6,336 nt of DNA from Ferrovum sp. (GTDB taxonomy: Bacteria; Pseudomonadota; Gammaproteobacteria; Burkholderiales; Ferrovaceae): assembly GCA_027450105.1 (NCBI GenBank), contig DAIDKJ010000081.1, forward strand, positions 1 through 6,336, read 5' to 3'. Shown piece after piece: positions 5,851 through 6,336 of the stretch (the stretch's first letter is position 1; the number at the start of each line of letters is the position of its first letter). Position numbers and translations under genes: made by a program. The notes below the pieces were generated by a model. It was not told where the DNA came from. It saw nothing but the letters and a program-made list of their open reading frames with translations, and did not search any database.

Positions 5851-6336
5851 ATGCCCCTGACCGATCCCGAAGTTGCGCGTGAGTTGCGCCACCGTCGCAC
5901 CCTGGAAATCGATGGCTATCAACGGGAAGACGGCCTGTACGACATCGAAGGCCATTTGCTGGATGTGAAGGGCTTTTCCTTCGACTCCTACAGCCATGTC
6001 ATTCCTGCAGGAACACCGATTCATCAAATGAGCATGCGCCTGGTGGTGGATCGCGATCTGGTGATTCGTCAGGCGCAAGCCAGCACCGATGCCAGCCCCT
6101 ATCCGGGGAGTTGTGAAACCATCACCCCGCGCTATGCGCAATTGGAAGGCTTGCGTATCGGTCCTGGATTTACGCGTCAGGTGAAAGAACGCCTGGGCGG
6201 GCTCAAGGGTTGCGCGCATCTGACCGAGTTGATCGGGGTTCTGGCCACAGTGGCCTTTCAAACGCGCTATGATCCAGAAGAAGATCTGGGCGCCAAAAAA
6301 CCGCCCCACCTGGACGGATGCCATGCCCTCGATACC
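5851..6336 (+). CDS. DUF2889 family protein (3' end outside the window)
   Basis: The first 162 codons of a conserved uncharacterised protein are present, and the gene runs off the right edge. Recognisable family features are GYQREDGLYDIEGHLLDVKGF (22-42), IHQMSMRLVVD (57-67), a Cys at 88 followed by ITP (91-93), the central block GLRIGPGFTRQVKERLGG (100-117), GCAHLTEL (120-127), LATVAFQT (131-138) and HLDGCHAL (153-160). Related proteins, as I recall them, end about 25 residues later, so most of the protein is here. There is no signal peptide or membrane segment, so it is probably cytoplasmic. No function is established for the family that I can name. C88, C121/H123 and C157/H158 with H153 could form a metal site, which is inference. 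The start is set by AGGAG 5 nt upstream. It is divergent from slt, which says little about its role. Confidence 0.85.
   Translation, partial: MPLTDPEVARELRHRRTLEIDGYQREDGLYDIEGHLLDVKGFSFDSYSHVIPAGTPIHQMSMRLVVDRDLVIRQAQASTDASPYPGSCETITPRYAQLEGLRIGPGFTRQVKERLGGLKGCAHLTELIGVLATVAFQTRYDPEEDLGAKKPPHLDGCHALDT

Noticed and set aside
5722..6324. 200-codon open frame on the minus strand opposite the DUF2889 gene
   Set aside because: It is antisense to a clearly recognisable DUF2889 coding sequence with a strong ribosome site, and its own product resembles no family I know.
1..6336. Mobile element, CRISPR array, defence island, riboswitch or tRNA gene
   Set aside because: I looked on both strands for transposase motifs, spaced direct repeats, cloverleaf-like arms and long structured leaders and saw none; almost all bases fall in six conserved genes.

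Overview
The window is ordinary chromosomal housekeeping DNA of a proteobacterium, with about 57-58% GC by eye. It carries six protein-coding genes and almost no spare space: the longest gap is 109 bp. I see no tRNA or rRNA gene, transposase, CRISPR array, phage gene or toxin-antitoxin pair. TtcA, the proteobacterial type of Cca, Slt70 and a DUF2889 protein together suggest a beta- or gammaproteobacterium. The DUF2889 and COG1565 methyltransferase genes lean towards Betaproteobacteria, perhaps an autotroph or acidophile. That placement rests on remembered family similarity, not on a search.

Layout from left to right. At 1-290 (minus) is the 5' part of a class V PLP aminotransferase of the serine-pyruvate/alanine-glyoxylate type, running off the left edge. 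At 344-1276 (minus) is ttcA (tRNA C32 2-thiolation), on the same strand and 53 bp upstream of the aminotransferase. At about 1375-2616 (plus) is a MidA/NDUFAF7-like (COG1565) SAM-dependent methyltransferase, divergent from ttcA. It converges with cca (2647-3816, minus; CCA-adding enzyme) across a 30-bp gap. Slt (3813-5741, minus; soluble lytic transglycosylase) lies directly upstream of cca, and the two overlap by 4 bp (ATGA). Divergent from slt, at 5851-6336 (plus), a DUF2889 gene begins and runs off the right edge after 162 codons.

Functionally, two genes act on tRNA (TtcA modifies the anticodon loop, Cca builds the 3' end), one remodels peptidoglycan, one is a protein methyltransferase homologue, one is an aminotransferase and one is an uncharacterised conserved protein. 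The genes form three likely transcription groups: ttcA with the aminotransferase; slt-cca; and the two plus-strand genes singly. No new multi-gene system is visible. The points most worth a second look are the eroded HD phosphohydrolase region of Cca, the unclear N-terminus and repeated DNA between ttcA and the methyltransferase, short inverted repeats on possible promoters, and a Cys/His pattern in the DUF2889 protein.
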